A stretch of DNA of 47,536 nt from Nostocoides jenkinsii Ben 74 (lineage in GTDB: Bacteria > Actinomycetota > Actinomycetes > Actinomycetales > Dermatophilaceae). Each line of letters opens with the position of its first letter. The stretch's first letter is position 1. The translations under genes were made by a program, and so were the position numbers. Shown piece by piece: positions 8,233-17,638 of this stretch. The stretch covers positions 1,962,071 to 2,009,606 of the forward strand of contig NZ_HF571038.1 in assembly GCF_001046875.1 (NCBI RefSeq), written 5' to 3'. Under the pieces are notes generated by a model. The model did not search any database. It had not been told where the DNA came from and saw nothing but the letters and a program-made list of their open reading frames with translations.

Positions 8233-9443
8233 GGTTTTGAGTGTACGCCCTTAAGCAGGGCCGGGAGCAGTGCCTCCTCGTGCACGGCCCGGCCACGGTG
8301 CGCCATCGCGGCGGCGAGTTCCGGGTCCCAGCTCGCGTCGACCCGGCTGCCCTTCAGGGCGAGCGATGCGGGCGCCGCCAGATAGTCATCGACGTCCATC
8401 CGCCACGGCTGCACGCCGCATCGCGCGCGCAGATGATTCGCCATCGCGACACCGGCCCAGTCGAAGTCGCCGTGATAGAGCAGCTGGCCGCCCGCGGACT
8501 GGATGCGGTCCAGGAGTTCAATCGTCGCGAGGTTTGCTCGCCCACTGGTGCAGACGACGCCGACCGTGACCCCGATCTCGGCGGCGGCCTCCAGCACGCG
8601 GGGGTTCTCGCAGACCAATACGGTCTGGCCCGGCGCTGGCTCGAGGCCCTCATCGAGGTCACGCCAGGTCAGGTGCAGGACGGCCCTCTCGAGGGTGTAT
8701 GCCGAGGCGCGCGCCCCCGCCGCGCCGGCGGCCCAGCGCAGCCCGAACGTTAGGCAGGTTGACGAGATCCGGTCCGAGAGCACCCCGAGCCGCTCCCATG
8801 AGGCCCGTTGGGTGGTGCCTTCGCCGCCATCAGGGACCGCGCGCAGGATCGCGCGTGTCAGCAATCGGTCGTCGTCCAGTGCATGCGCGTCCCCGAAAAG
8901 TCGCGCTGCGAGCTCGGTCCGGGCGATCGGCGGAGACAGACCGACACCGGTCAGGTGCTCGGCGCGGTGGGCGAGCACGTCGAGGGCAGCAGTCACCAAA
9001 GCGGCTGGATCGCCGCCCCGCCGGCCGAGTAGCCCGTCGCGGCGAAGTCCGTCCAGCCACTCCGCCAGCGGCGGCAGGCCAGCATCGGGATGCGCTTGGT
9101 GCCAGGCGGCGAAAGCTCGTGTAGGGGCCTCGTGGCGCTCACGGTTATCCGCCCTCCGGGCCGGGCGATCGACCAGGACCCGGCCGGTGACGGTGGCGGC
9201 GGCGTCAATGAGGTCGATGCCCGCGCGGGAGCGGAGCCGGTCATCGAGCGAGGCCAAGTCCACCTCCACGCTGGACGTGACGATGCTGCGGCCGAGCAGA
9301 CCGGAGAGGGCCTGCTGCTCGTCGCGATGCAGGTCGCGCAGGCGCACGCGGCCCTGCGCGACCAGTCCCGCCCGCTCAAGGCGATCGGCGACGGCCAGCC
9401 AGGACCGCTCCAAGGCTGGCGCGGTCCACCAGCCGTCAGGCAC
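8217..9443 (-). CDS. jetD: Wadjet nuclease subunit JetD (DUF2399/TIGR02679)
   Basis: A 408-aa topoisomerase-VI-like subunit that cleaves plasmid DNA once the SMC motor has extruded the circle. The C-terminal Toprim domain (about residues 270-350) shows the acidic set: Glu in LVCENPRVLEAA and the DxD in YHGDFDWAGVAM. The N-terminal half matches the DUF3323-type arm. The start is GTG 9443, overlapping the end of jetC by 8 nt. The TIGR02677-02680 gene set defines the Wadjet type usually labelled II, called EptABCD in mycobacteria. All visible catalytic residues are intact. Confidence 0.9.
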   Translation of the reverse strand: MPDGWWTAPALERSWLAVADRLERAGLVAQGRVRLRDLHRDEQQALSGLLGRSIVTSSVEVDLASLDDRLRSRAGIDLIDAAATVTGRVLVDRPARRADNRERHEAPTRAFAAWHQAHPDAGLPPLAEWLDGLRRDGLLGRRGGDPAALVTAALDVLAHRAEHLTGVGLSPPIARTELAARLFGDAHALDDDRLLTRAILRAVPDGGEGTTQRASWERLGVLSDRISSTCLTFGLRWAAGAAGARASAYTLERAVLHLTWRDLDEGLEPAPGQTVLVCENPRVLEAAAEIGVTVGVVCTSGRANLATIELLDRIQSAGGQLLYHGDFDWAGVAMANHLRARCGVQPWRMDVDDYLAAPASLALKGSRVDASWDPELAAAMAHRGRAVHEEALLPALLKGVHSKPWSTP

Positions 9444-12400
9444 GCGCCCCGACCGCGGTCAGCTGGCGGCCGTCCCAGCGATGCTCGTATTGGGCGATCC
9501 CGCGTTCGGCCGGATTGCGCAGCGCTTCATAGATCGCCAGCGATGGCACGGTTGCGTGGGTGCCCCACAAGCGTTCGCTGGTCACGACGAAATCGAGGTC
9601 GAGATCGACGAGCAAGCCGAACAGCAGGGGATGGGTGCGGGCATCGACCTTGGGGAAGGCATCGTCGAGGAGCACGAATCGGGGAGCGTGCGGTGCGGCG
9701 CCGGCCAAGGACGTGAAATGTGCAGCCGCGGCGGCGAAGAGCGGGAGGTAGCACAGCACCTTTTGCTCGCCCTGCGACAACGGACTCTTGCGGTGCAGGT
9801 CGCGCCAATCGCCGGACTCGGGCCGCTGATATTGGACCGTGAAGGCAAACCATTGACGGTAGTCCAGTGCCCGGGTGAGGTGCTCGGTGTAGGACTCCTC
9901 GGGCGCCTCGACCCGGGAGGTGTCGATGAGCCGGTGCAGCGCGTCGCGCAGCTCGGTGCGCTCCCCGGGCAGGAGCGCCCCGCTGGCCTCGCCGAGCAGC
10001 TGGACCGCGCGGCGGGCATCCGAGGGGATGTCGTCGCGGAGCCGCCAGCGCAGCCGCACCCGGATTCCCTGGGAGGTGGAGACTCGCCCGAGCTGCACGT
10101 TCATGGCCGCGACCAGCTCGTCGGCCTGCCGGCGGACGCCGCGAAGGGTGTCGCCGAGCTGGCCGAGCACGTGCGTCTCGAAGAGGTGTCGCTCCCGGTC
10201 GGTCAACAGCTCACGGTCGGCGGCGACCTGTGCAGCCAGGCGGTTGGCGAGTTCGGTGAGGGCGATATCGCCCGCCGACTCGTCCCGTCCGAGTGCCGCG
10301 AAAGTGCCGTCGAGCTCGGCCAACCGCGGCTCGACGATGGAGGCCGGCCCGGTTTGAAGGCCGGTCAGGGCCGCAAGGACCGCGTTGGCGCCCGCCTGCG
10401 TACCGGCCGCTGCTCGCTCGTGCAGGGAGGTGATCTCGTCCCGCTCCGTCGGCGGGCGTGCCGGATCGGCCCCGACGTCGGCCGCGCTAATCAAGCCGGG
10501 AACCGCATGCAGTGCGCGGACGGCGTCGTATGCCGCGTCCCGCGCCGGCTCGGCCTCGGCGAGGGCCGCGCGGTGACCGTCCGCCTCTTGCCGCAGCTGC
10601 CCCTGCCGGCCGAGCAGGTGATCGTGTTCGCCGCGGTGTCGGCGCTGTGCCTCGACGGCCTCCTGGCGCAGCGTGCGCTGCTCCGCGAGGCGCCGCTCCA
10701 GGTCCTCGACACTCTTGCCGCGAGCCGCCACCAACTCGTTGTGGGCGGCGCGTCGGCTGGCGGCTTCACTCCGGGCGATGCGCGCCCGGGTGCCCCCCAG
10801 GTCGGCCTCGGCGGCGTCGTCGGTCGCGCGGGCGACGACGCCGCGCCATAAGTCCAAGGCGGTGTCGAGGGCGCGTCGGGCGGACCCGACCCGGTCCAGG
10901 TCCTTCCCTGCCCTCGCCACCAGTTCGCGGCGAGCGGCGAGCCCCTCGTGCGTGATGGGCAGGCCGTGTCGTGCCGCGGTCGCCGTGAGGTCGCTCAGCG
11001 CGGCGGCCTCCTGCGACCGGGCATCCCGGGCGAGGTCCCGCGCACCCATGGCTTCGGCGGAGGCGCGCTCCGCGACGGCGGTTCGCGCGGCTTCGGTGGC
11101 CCAGGCCGTCAGGACGGCGTCGTGTCGAGGCCGCGCGCGCAGCCACGCCATCAGGGCGGTGAGCGCCTGCTGTGCCTCGGCAGCGGCCTGCTTGGCCGTG
11201 TCGCGCGCCTGCTCTTCCTGACGGATGCGCTCGTCCAACTCGGCGAGGCGGCGGGCACGCTCCTGCGCCCGGGCGGAGGCGCCGACGTACTGCGCAACCG
11301 GCTTTGCTGTGCGGCCCCGCGCGGGTCCGAGGCGCCACGACCCGTCCGCCGCGACGACGGCGGCGACCTCGTCCCGTGCGCCGTGTTGTCCGGCACCAGC
11401 CGAGGCGAACGCGATCGAGCCAAGCAGGTCGGTGACGACCCGCGCCGGCACGGCCTCGTGGGCCGAGGGGTCTGCGCCCAGGATGGCCAGGAGACTGGCA
11501 TCTGCCGCAACCGGCACCGGGTTTGCGGTCAGGACGACATCGTGGCGGGCGGGATCGAGCAGGGTGCCGTCCGGGGTCACCCAGGCATCAAGTAGCCCCG
11601 ACCCCTCGAGGGCGGCTTCCACCGCGGCGCGCACCTGCGCCTCGACCTCCGAACGGAAGTCCACCAGGAGCCACAAGGGGGCGCCGGGGAGGTTGCGTCG
11701 GTCGTCTCGAAGCCACGCCGGCACGGCGGGAGCAGGATCTCGCTCCGCCTCGATCGCGGCGCGCTCGCTGGTGAGTCGGGCGAGGGCGGCCACGATCTGC
11801 GTATGCCGCGCGCTCGCCTCCGCGACCTGCGTCGCCAGCCGCTCCTGGTCCGGCGCGGCTGCCTCCGCGACGATGGACTCCAGGTGCGCCAAGCCGTCCG
11901 CGTCCAGCGTCGGAAGGACGACCGAGACGGCGCCCGGGGCGGCCTGCCACGTCTGCAAGGCGTCGGTCAGCTCGCGCTCGCGAGTTTGCGTCCGCGTCCG
12001 CGCGGTCTCCAGGTCAGCCAGGGCGGCCGTCTCCGCGGCTTCCGCGCGATCGACCCCGGCCTCGGCCCGCCGGGTGGTCTCCTGAGCACGCACATGGGTG
12101 CCGCGGGCCTCCTCCACCACGGTGATGGCCGCGCCGACTTGACCCGCGGCGCGAGCGCCAGTCTCGGCCCACTCGGCGTGTGTCTGCCCCGCGTGCGCGA
12201 CCGCCGATTCCACGGCGCTGGCCGCGTCGGCATCGCGCCAATCCGGTCGTCTAAGCACCTGGGCCGCCGTCGGACCGGGGGCAGCCTCGGCCCCACACGC
12301 GGCAAGAGCAGCCTCGGCGCGCTCGGTCGCGTCGTGCAGTTCACCAGCCCGGTCCATCAGGCGGTCGCTGGCCGCTGACGCCTCGCGGGCACTGGCCTGC

Positions 12401-13497
12401 GCCCGGACGTGTGCCTTCTCGGCCACAGCCCGCAGGTCGCTGGCTGCTTTCTCCAGGGTTTGCACCAGCTCGGCGGACTGCGCAAGATCGGTTCGCGCCT
12501 GCGCTTCCGGGCTCTGTTCGAGGGCGGCGATCCGCGATGCGGCTTCCCGCTGTGCTTGCTCGGCCGCGTCGATCGCCATCGCCGCCGCCGAGAGACCCTC
12601 GGTCACCTCCGTGAGCGAGCCCTCGCTCCGCCGCAATCGTCGCCGGGCGGCGCCGACCGCCTTCGCGGCCTCCAGAGCGACGCGGGTGCGGTCAGTAACG
12701 ACGGAGCGGGCGTACGCGGCATACGTCTCGACGAAGGTGGCGAGCGCGGCGGCGGCGCGTTCGCGACGGTCGATGTCCTCGCCGAACGCCTCGAGTTCAT
12801 CGAAGGTCGTGCCCGCTGCGCTCAGGGTGTCGCCATCCAGGGTGGGCAGGGCATTGACGAGTTGCTCGGCGAGGCGCCGCGGATCGATGTCCTCCCCGAC
12901 CTGCGGCTGCCGCAGCCAGTAAAGGAGCCGGAGCAACGATTCGTATTGGTCCAGGGGCAGGCCGAACAGCAGCGCGCCCACGTGCTCGCGATAGTGCCGG
13001 GGGTTGTCGAAGACGCGGCTCGCCCCGGACTCGTCCTCGAGTGCCGCGGCGAGCGCAGGCTGGCTCAGCGGCCCGGCCGCGTTCTCCAAAGCGAGGTCAT
13101 GCCCGACCCGGCGGGGGGTCGTGAAGAACCACGACGTGGCGGCTCGTGCCTTCTCGGTGGCCCGCAAGCCCACGCCGCAGGTGATCACGTCGGTTGTGCC
13201 GTCGGCGTTGTCGCGGCCGAACTCAACCCACACGTAGCCAGTGCGGGCGGATCCGTCGTAGCCGTCGAGGAGCAGCCAGAGCAGGCTGGTGTGGTGGCGA
13301 CCCGATGAGGTCAGCCGTGACTTGTCCCCGTCGATGACGAAGGGCAGCAACATCTCCATGGTCTTGGATTTGCCGGCGCCATTGGCCCCGCGCAGCAGTA
13401 GCCGGCCGTCGGCGAAGTCGAAGACTTGCTCGTCGTATTGCCAGACATTGAGCACGCCAGCGCGCCGCATCCGGAATCGGCTGCCATCGATCGCCAT
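9436..13497 (-). CDS. jetC: Wadjet SMC-like ATPase JetC (TIGR02680, MukB analogue)
   Basis: A 1353-aa SMC/SbcC-type ATPase, the DNA-extruding motor of the system. The Walker A motif GANGAGKS is at residues 37-44, the ABC signature PLSQGEQKV near 1239-1247 and Walker B FVLLDDAF near 1274. Between them lie two long Ala/Arg/Glu-rich coiled coils flanking a central globular hinge-like part (about residues 570-740). Length and architecture match the family. ATG 13497 follows the jetB stop after 1 nt. No frame damage is seen across 4 kb, which argues for selection. Confidence 0.93.
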   Translation of the reverse strand: MAIDGSRFRMRRAGVLNVWQYDEQVFDFADGRLLLRGANGAGKSKTMEMLLPFVIDGDKSRLTSSGRHHTSLLWLLLDGYDGSARTGYVWVEFGRDNADGTTDVITCGVGLRATEKARAATSWFFTTPRRVGHDLALENAAGPLSQPALAAALEDESGASRVFDNPRHYREHVGALLFGLPLDQYESLLRLLYWLRQPQVGEDIDPRRLAEQLVNALPTLDGDTLSAAGTTFDELEAFGEDIDRRERAAAALATFVETYAAYARSVVTDRTRVALEAAKAVGAARRRLRRSEGSLTEVTEGLSAAAMAIDAAEQAQREAASRIAALEQSPEAQARTDLAQSAELVQTLEKAASDLRAVAEKAHVRAQASAREASAASDRLMDRAGELHDATERAEAALAACGAEAAPGPTAAQVLRRPDWRDADAASAVESAVAHAGQTHAEWAETGARAAGQVGAAITVVEEARGTHVRAQETTRRAEAGVDRAEAAETAALADLETARTRTQTRERELTDALQTWQAAPGAVSVVLPTLDADGLAHLESIVAEAAAPDQERLATQVAEASARHTQIVAALARLTSERAAIEAERDPAPAVPAWLRDDRRNLPGAPLWLLVDFRSEVEAQVRAAVEAALEGSGLLDAWVTPDGTLLDPARHDVVLTANPVPVAADASLLAILGADPSAHEAVPARVVTDLLGSIAFASAGAGQHGARDEVAAVVAADGSWRLGPARGRTAKPVAQYVGASARAQERARRLAELDERIRQEEQARDTAKQAAAEAQQALTALMAWLRARPRHDAVLTAWATEAARTAVAERASAEAMGARDLARDARSQEAAALSDLTATAARHGLPITHEGLAARRELVARAGKDLDRVGSARRALDTALDLWRGVVARATDDAAEADLGGTRARIARSEAASRRAAHNELVAARGKSVEDLERRLAEQRTLRQEAVEAQRRHRGEHDHLLGRQGQLRQEADGHRAALAEAEPARDAAYDAVRALHAVPGLISAADVGADPARPPTERDEITSLHERAAAGTQAGANAVLAALTGLQTGPASIVEPRLAELDGTFAALGRDESAGDIALTELANRLAAQVAADRELLTDRERHLFETHVLGQLGDTLRGVRRQADELVAAMNVQLGRVSTSQGIRVRLRWRLRDDIPSDARRAVQLLGEASGALLPGERTELRDALHRLIDTSRVEAPEESYTEHLTRALDYRQWFAFTVQYQRPESGDWRDLHRKSPLSQGEQKVLCYLPLFAAAAAHFTSLAGAAPHAPRFVLLDDAFPKVDARTHPLLFGLLVDLDLDFVVTSERLWGTHATVPSLAIYEALRNPAERGIAQYEHRWDGRQLTAVGARA

Positions 13498-13498
13498 C

Positions 13499-14722
13499 TC
13501 AGTCCTCGCCGTCGGTCAGGTCGTCGAAAAGGGAGGTCTCGCCGGTCGCACTCTGGGCGAGCAGCGCCACTCGGGGTGCGTAGCGGGTGGCGGCGGCGTG
13601 GACCAACACGGCCCCGTCCTCGCGGCGGATGAGCCCGAACCGAGCAAGGACGCCCAGGGCCTCGCGGAGGGCGCGGTCGGGGTCCTCGCGTTGGTCTCGG
13701 CGCAGCCGATCATGCCACCTGGCATGGACGTCCTGAGCACAGCGCTCGACCGTGGTGAGCGGGAGTCCGCGCCACGCGGTGCCTGCGCCCCCGGGCGCGG
13801 TGCGGTGGACCTCGTCGGCCAACGCTTCGAGGACCAAGAGGGCAAGTTGTCGGGTCTTGTCGGTTCCTGGGAAGCGTTCGTCGCTCAGGTCGTCGTCCGG
13901 GTCGATCACCGCGGCACCCTCGGCGCGCAACTCCAGCTCTAGCCCGAAATGCGTTTCATACCAATCGCGTTCGCGATTGCGATTGCGCCGCCACCACTCG
14001 GCGTGCTCAGCTGTCAGGTCATCGGTGGTGAGCAAGGGGCGTTCCAGCAGGGCTCGCCGGGTGGCGATGCGCGCACCGCCGACGGCCGAGGGCAGAGCCG
14101 CGAGGGTGAGCAGATCGGCGGCCGACGAGGCGGCCGTGAGCGGGGCAGCCACCAGGAGGGAGAGCAGGTCTCGTCGGACGTCGAGGAGGGATTGGGTGCG
14201 CTGATCGGCCCAGTGCTCCAAGTCGCCATCGCGCTCACGCAGGACCCCAAGATCGACCAGGACGACGATCGCCGCATGAAGCGCTCGTCGATCGCCAATT
14301 GCGTCCAGGTCGACGTCAAGGCCGGCGTCGACCGCAGCCGCCCGGACCTGGGCAACGAGTTCGTCGACCAAAAGTTGCGTGCGCGCACGCGTTAGGGCGG
14401 CGATCGTGAGACACAGCAGGGCATACGCGCGCGGCGTGAAGGAAGCGCCGCTGCGCCGTCGCAGCGGTCGCGTGGAGTCGGGGCCGAGTCCGGTCTTGAA
14501 GAGCCGGGCTGAGGTGGGATCAACTTGGAGGCGATAGCCCAGCCCGTCGGCAAAGAGCTGGATCAGCTCACTTTGGTGGCGGCGGACAAGCCGGAGGTCG
14601 TCGGGGTCCGTGCTGCCGCTGGCGAGCAGTGGGCGTTTGAGGAGCGCCCGAGCCGCCCGGCGGCGTTCGGCGAGGTCCTGCGGGTCGGCGGTCGCGGCGA
14701 TCCGATCGGCGGTGGTCGTCAC
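13499..14722 (-). CDS. jetB: Wadjet subunit JetB (DUF2398/TIGR02678, MukE-like)
   Basis: A 407-aa partner of the SMC complex, equivalent to the KITE/MukE winged-helix subunit. The N-terminus has ERRRAARALLKRPLL, and the middle holds the family's EWWRRNRNRERDWYETHFGL segment. The start is GTG 14722, overlapping the jetA stop as GTGA; the stop is one base before jetC. With jetA it should form the kleisin-KITE core that loads the motor on plasmid DNA. Confidence 0.9.
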   Translation of the reverse strand: MTTTADRIAATADPQDLAERRRAARALLKRPLLASGSTDPDDLRLVRRHQSELIQLFADGLGYRLQVDPTSARLFKTGLGPDSTRPLRRRSGASFTPRAYALLCLTIAALTRARTQLLVDELVAQVRAAAVDAGLDVDLDAIGDRRALHAAIVVLVDLGVLRERDGDLEHWADQRTQSLLDVRRDLLSLLVAAPLTAASSAADLLTLAALPSAVGGARIATRRALLERPLLTTDDLTAEHAEWWRRNRNRERDWYETHFGLELELRAEGAAVIDPDDDLSDERFPGTDKTRQLALLVLEALADEVHRTAPGGAGTAWRGLPLTTVERCAQDVHARWHDRLRRDQREDPDRALREALGVLARFGLIRREDGAVLVHAAATRYAPRVALLAQSATGETSLFDDLTDGED

Positions 14723-16290
14723 TGCGCCACCTTGTGATCGGTGCGGACAGCCTGCTCGGCACGCACTTCAAGAGTGCGGCCGACGAGGGTGAGGCGGCCG
14801 GCGGGGCTCGTCACGGCGGTCCCGTCACCCGGGGTTTCGTGGACGAACAGGACTGCGGCGGTGCCTGGGACGGCCACGACGGGAGCATCGCCGTCGATCG
14901 CGGCGGCCAGCGCACCGGCATACAACTCCAGCAGGAGATCGCGCGCGAGGTCGGAGACACGGACTCGTCCGAGTCGTCCCTCGTGGGCGACGATCTCCGC
15001 GAAGGCCGCCGCCCGGTCTCGCTCGGCACGCGTGCGCTCGGCCAGCCGTGCCGCCTTGGCAACGGCAAAGTCTTCGCGGCGCCCGGATCGCCCGGCGATG
15101 GTGCGTTCGCCCTGCTCCCTGAGCATGACCGGCACGTCGGCGCGTGGACCGGTCCACCAAGACGTCATCGGAGAGGCCGGCTGCTCCGGGTCGTCGCTGA
15201 TAAAGCCGAGATGGCGGGCGGAGTAGAGCCCGAAGACACTGGCAAAGAGGGCGTGTGCGGTGTCGTCGTCAGCATCGTCGAACCATCGCGCGACGCGAAC
15301 CAGATCGGCATACCGCCCATGCTCACGCTCGGCAGACGTGGCAATCCGCCGCAGATTGGTCAGGAGGGAACGCATCGCCGATGTCGCGAGATTGCGCACC
15401 CCGTCGGCGTCGCTGCCGCGACCTCCCTCACCGGTGAACCAGGCTCGCAGACTCCGCCAGTCGAGCGGGTCGAGCCCCGCCGAGCGCCGGGCCAGGCGGC
15501 CACCGGTGTCGAGCAAACGTTCGCCGGCGTTGGCCCGAGCAACAAGGTCGGGCACAGCTGGGTCGAGGGTGGCCAAGATGTCCGCGATCTGCGGCATGTG
15601 TCGGGAGATCTCATCGACGAAGCGCTGGAGATAGTCGATCAGCGCGACCTTGAACAGCTGGAACTCGGACCGGTCGAGGTCGAAGCGCGAGAGGACTTGG
15701 GTCAGATAGGTGTAGAACTCGCGCGTGCTGTGCACGAGTTCATCGAACTGGGCGAAGACGGTGGTGATGTCGCGGGCAAGTCGGTCCGGCTCGACGCCTT
15801 CGAGATGGGTCGCATCCAGCGCCGCGAGAGCGGTCAGGCCGGCGAGGATGCCGCCTAGCATCTGGCTCGACACCTCGCGCGCGGACTCACTGTGACCGAG
15901 CAACTCCTCGACCTGTCGGTGGACCAGCTCACCTCGTTGCGTCAACTGGTAGCGGGCCCGGTTGCGCAGATAGTCGGCCAGCGTGCGGGCCTCGGTCTCG
16001 CGGGGGCTTCGCGCGATATTGCCGTGCTCTACGAGATAGGAGAGGCGGGCGTCGACCGTGTCGAGGTCGAGCGACACCCCCTGCGCGGTCAGCGCCTCCC
16101 GCACGTCCACGGCGGACTGATCCGAGAGCAGGCCCGCGAGCCCGGTCGTGAAGACTCGCATGATGGCGATGTACTGGCCCGACTCCTCATTGACGGCATA
16201 GCGCAGCGCCTCCAGCCGCTGGCGATCGACCGGCGGAGACGTTGGCAGTGCGGGCCCTTGCAGGCCTGCCAGCGTCTCTTCGGGGTCCAT
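14719..16290 (-). CDS. jetA: Wadjet kleisin-like subunit JetA (DUF2397/TIGR02677, MukF-like)
   Basis: A 523-aa subunit resembling MukF. The family opening ALRYAVNEESGQYIAIMRVF is near residues 27-46, followed by RYQLTQRGELVHRQV and a mid-region predicted winged helix and helical bundle. I chose ATG 16290 rather than a TTG at 16320: a TAGGGT hexamer sits 7 nt before the ATG on the coding strand, as in leaderless actinobacterial promoters. It is the first gene of a six-gene run, jetA-B-C-D-CPBP-TetR, with overlaps or gaps of at most 1 nt throughout. Confidence 0.9.
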   Translation of the reverse strand: MDPEETLAGLQGPALPTSPPVDRQRLEALRYAVNEESGQYIAIMRVFTTGLAGLLSDQSAVDVREALTAQGVSLDLDTVDARLSYLVEHGNIARSPRETEARTLADYLRNRARYQLTQRGELVHRQVEELLGHSESAREVSSQMLGGILAGLTALAALDATHLEGVEPDRLARDITTVFAQFDELVHSTREFYTYLTQVLSRFDLDRSEFQLFKVALIDYLQRFVDEISRHMPQIADILATLDPAVPDLVARANAGERLLDTGGRLARRSAGLDPLDWRSLRAWFTGEGGRGSDADGVRNLATSAMRSLLTNLRRIATSAEREHGRYADLVRVARWFDDADDDTAHALFASVFGLYSARHLGFISDDPEQPASPMTSWWTGPRADVPVMLREQGERTIAGRSGRREDFAVAKAARLAERTRAERDRAAAFAEIVAHEGRLGRVRVSDLARDLLLELYAGALAAAIDGDAPVVAVPGTAAVLFVHETPGDGTAVTSPAGRLTLVGRTLEVRAEQAVRTDHKVAQ

Positions 16291-16336
16291 ATGGAGAACC
16301 CTACGAGGGGCCACCGACAACGGGTCAGGGCAGCAT

Positions 16337-16489
16337 CATTTCTGCATCAACGCCGCGTATGCCGCCCTGGCCGAGCAACTGGGGGCACCCTCGGTCACCC
16401 TGGATCGCCGGATTGCGCGGGCGGCCGGCGTGCGATGCCGGGTCATGGTGCCGGGCGACCTGCTGGGTTTAGGCGGCGGTGGCCTCGCG
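16337..16489 (+). pseudogene. PIN-domain toxin remnant
   Basis: One frame reads about 45 residues typical of a VapC C-terminus, including NAAYAALAEQLGAP, VTLDRRIARAAGV and CRVMVPGDLL. The N-terminal two thirds with the first catalytic Asp residues are missing, and no start codon is evident. It lies between jetA and the LysR gene and overlaps the LysR 3' end, so it is a decayed scrap rather than a gene. Confidence 0.55.
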
Positions 16490-17380
16490 CCGGCGAGCTA
16501 CCTCGTGCAGGAGTTGGACGGCGCGGACGACTGCCCTTCGCGGCGCGGCCCCTTCGCTCACGAAGCCGACGATGCGGCGGCGTGGCGCGGCCTCCCCGGA
16601 GACCGGTCGTTGGACCAGGCCATCGTCAAGCCGTCCCATCGCCAGTCGCGGAAGCAGCGTGATTCCTAGTCCCGCCGCGACGAGACCGAGGGCGGCGTGG
16701 TGGTCACTGGACCGCGCGACATACCGAGGGCTGGCGCCGGAGGCGGCGTAGGCGCGGCGCAGGATCCCCGAGCACGTGGTGTCGGCCATGCCCTCGGCGA
16801 TCAGACGCTCGCCGGCCAGGTCGGTCAGCGCGACCTGACTTTGCGACGCGAGCGGATGGGCTGCCGGGAGGACCGCGACATACGGCTCCTCCAGCAGCTC
16901 GAACCGCCGGTGTCCCTCGACATGGGTCGGGCCGAGTGACGGGTCCTCTGCCCGAAGCTCGATGTCGTATGGCGAGCGCGGGCCGTCGGTGACATCGATC
17001 AGATCGAGGTTTAAGAGGAGGGAAGGGAACTCGGCGGACAGGGTCCGGGCGACCTCGGGGACCCAGTACTGGCCCGCGGAGGGGAAGGTGCCGATGGACA
17101 GGCTTCCCGTGCGACCCTCGCGCAGGTCGTCGACCAAGCCCTCGAGACGCCCGGCGGCCTCGATGACGTCCTCACTCCCAGTCACCAGCGCAATGCCGGC
17201 CGGGGTGGGGCTAATTCCCCGTCCCGACTTCTCGAACAGCATCAGCCCGGTTTCGCGCTGCAGGGCGGTGATGTGCTGGCTCACCGCGCTTGGCGAGTAG
17301 CCGAGATTGGCCGCGGCCGCGTGGACAGTTCCGGAGTGGACAACGGCACGGAAGACGCGGAGGCGGTTGAGGTCGATCAT
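16469..17380 (-). CDS. LysR family transcriptional regulator
   Basis: A 303-aa regulator. The N-terminal winged helix is clear: MIDLNRLRVFRAVVHSGTVH then AAANLGYSPSAVSQHITALQ. The remainder is a periplasmic-binding-like effector domain (for example GLGITLLPRLAMG near residue 240). ATG 17380 is the start that gives the canonical N-terminus. It is transcribed away from a 55-aa gene with an 81-bp gap, the usual arrangement for a LysR regulator and its target. The effector is unknown. Confidence 0.92.
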   Translation of the reverse strand: MIDLNRLRVFRAVVHSGTVHAAAANLGYSPSAVSQHITALQRETGLMLFEKSGRGISPTPAGIALVTGSEDVIEAAGRLEGLVDDLREGRTGSLSIGTFPSAGQYWVPEVARTLSAEFPSLLLNLDLIDVTDGPRSPYDIELRAEDPSLGPTHVEGHRRFELLEEPYVAVLPAAHPLASQSQVALTDLAGERLIAEGMADTTCSGILRRAYAASGASPRYVARSSDHHAALGLVAAGLGITLLPRLAMGRLDDGLVQRPVSGEAAPRRRIVGFVSEGAAPRRAVVRAVQLLHEVARRREATAA

Positions 17381-17461
17381 GGTCGAATCGTACGTTCTGA
17401 CTGAATGATTGTGAAGAAATATTCGCTTGTGGTGACGGGTTCGCTGTTGCACTGTTGAGGC
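17381..17461. promoter_or_regulatory. Divergent LysR promoter region
   Basis: This 81-bp gap is AT-rich against its surroundings. It contains a loose dyad GAAT...ATTC around 17403-17426 that could be part of a LysR T-N11-A type box. GTTGAGG directly precedes the ATG at 17462. Confidence 0.4.
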
Positions 17462-17629
17462 ATGACGAACTACAGCCGCTACGCATCAGTCCCAGTCGAC
17501 CGCGACCTCGAGCGCCTCAACGAGGAACTTCGCGCCCTGCCTCGCCCCGAGCGCGCGGCGCAAAGCGCGCGGCGCGAGGGGCTCGCGTGGCTGCGTCCTC
17601 GGCGCTTGGCTCACCTCCGGCACGCCTGA
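17462..17629 (+). CDS. Small uncharacterised protein (55 aa)
   Basis: It opens MTNYSRYASVPVDRDLERLN and ends RRLAHLRHA before TGA 17627-17629. A GTTGAGG ribosome site sits 1-7 nt upstream, and the gene is divergent from the LysR regulator, which supports real expression. It is rich in Arg, Glu, Leu and Ala, with one predicted amphipathic helix, no membrane segment and no Cys pair. No family recognised. Confidence 0.55.
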   Translation: MTNYSRYASVPVDRDLERLNEELRALPRPERAAQSARREGLAWLRPRRLAHLRHA

Positions 17630-17638
17630 CCCGAGACG

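Noticed and set aside
8503-10851. 782-codon rightward open frame
   Set aside because: Antisense to jetD and jetC; low-complexity Ser/Arg/Ala composition and no recognisable family. High GC opens long false frames.
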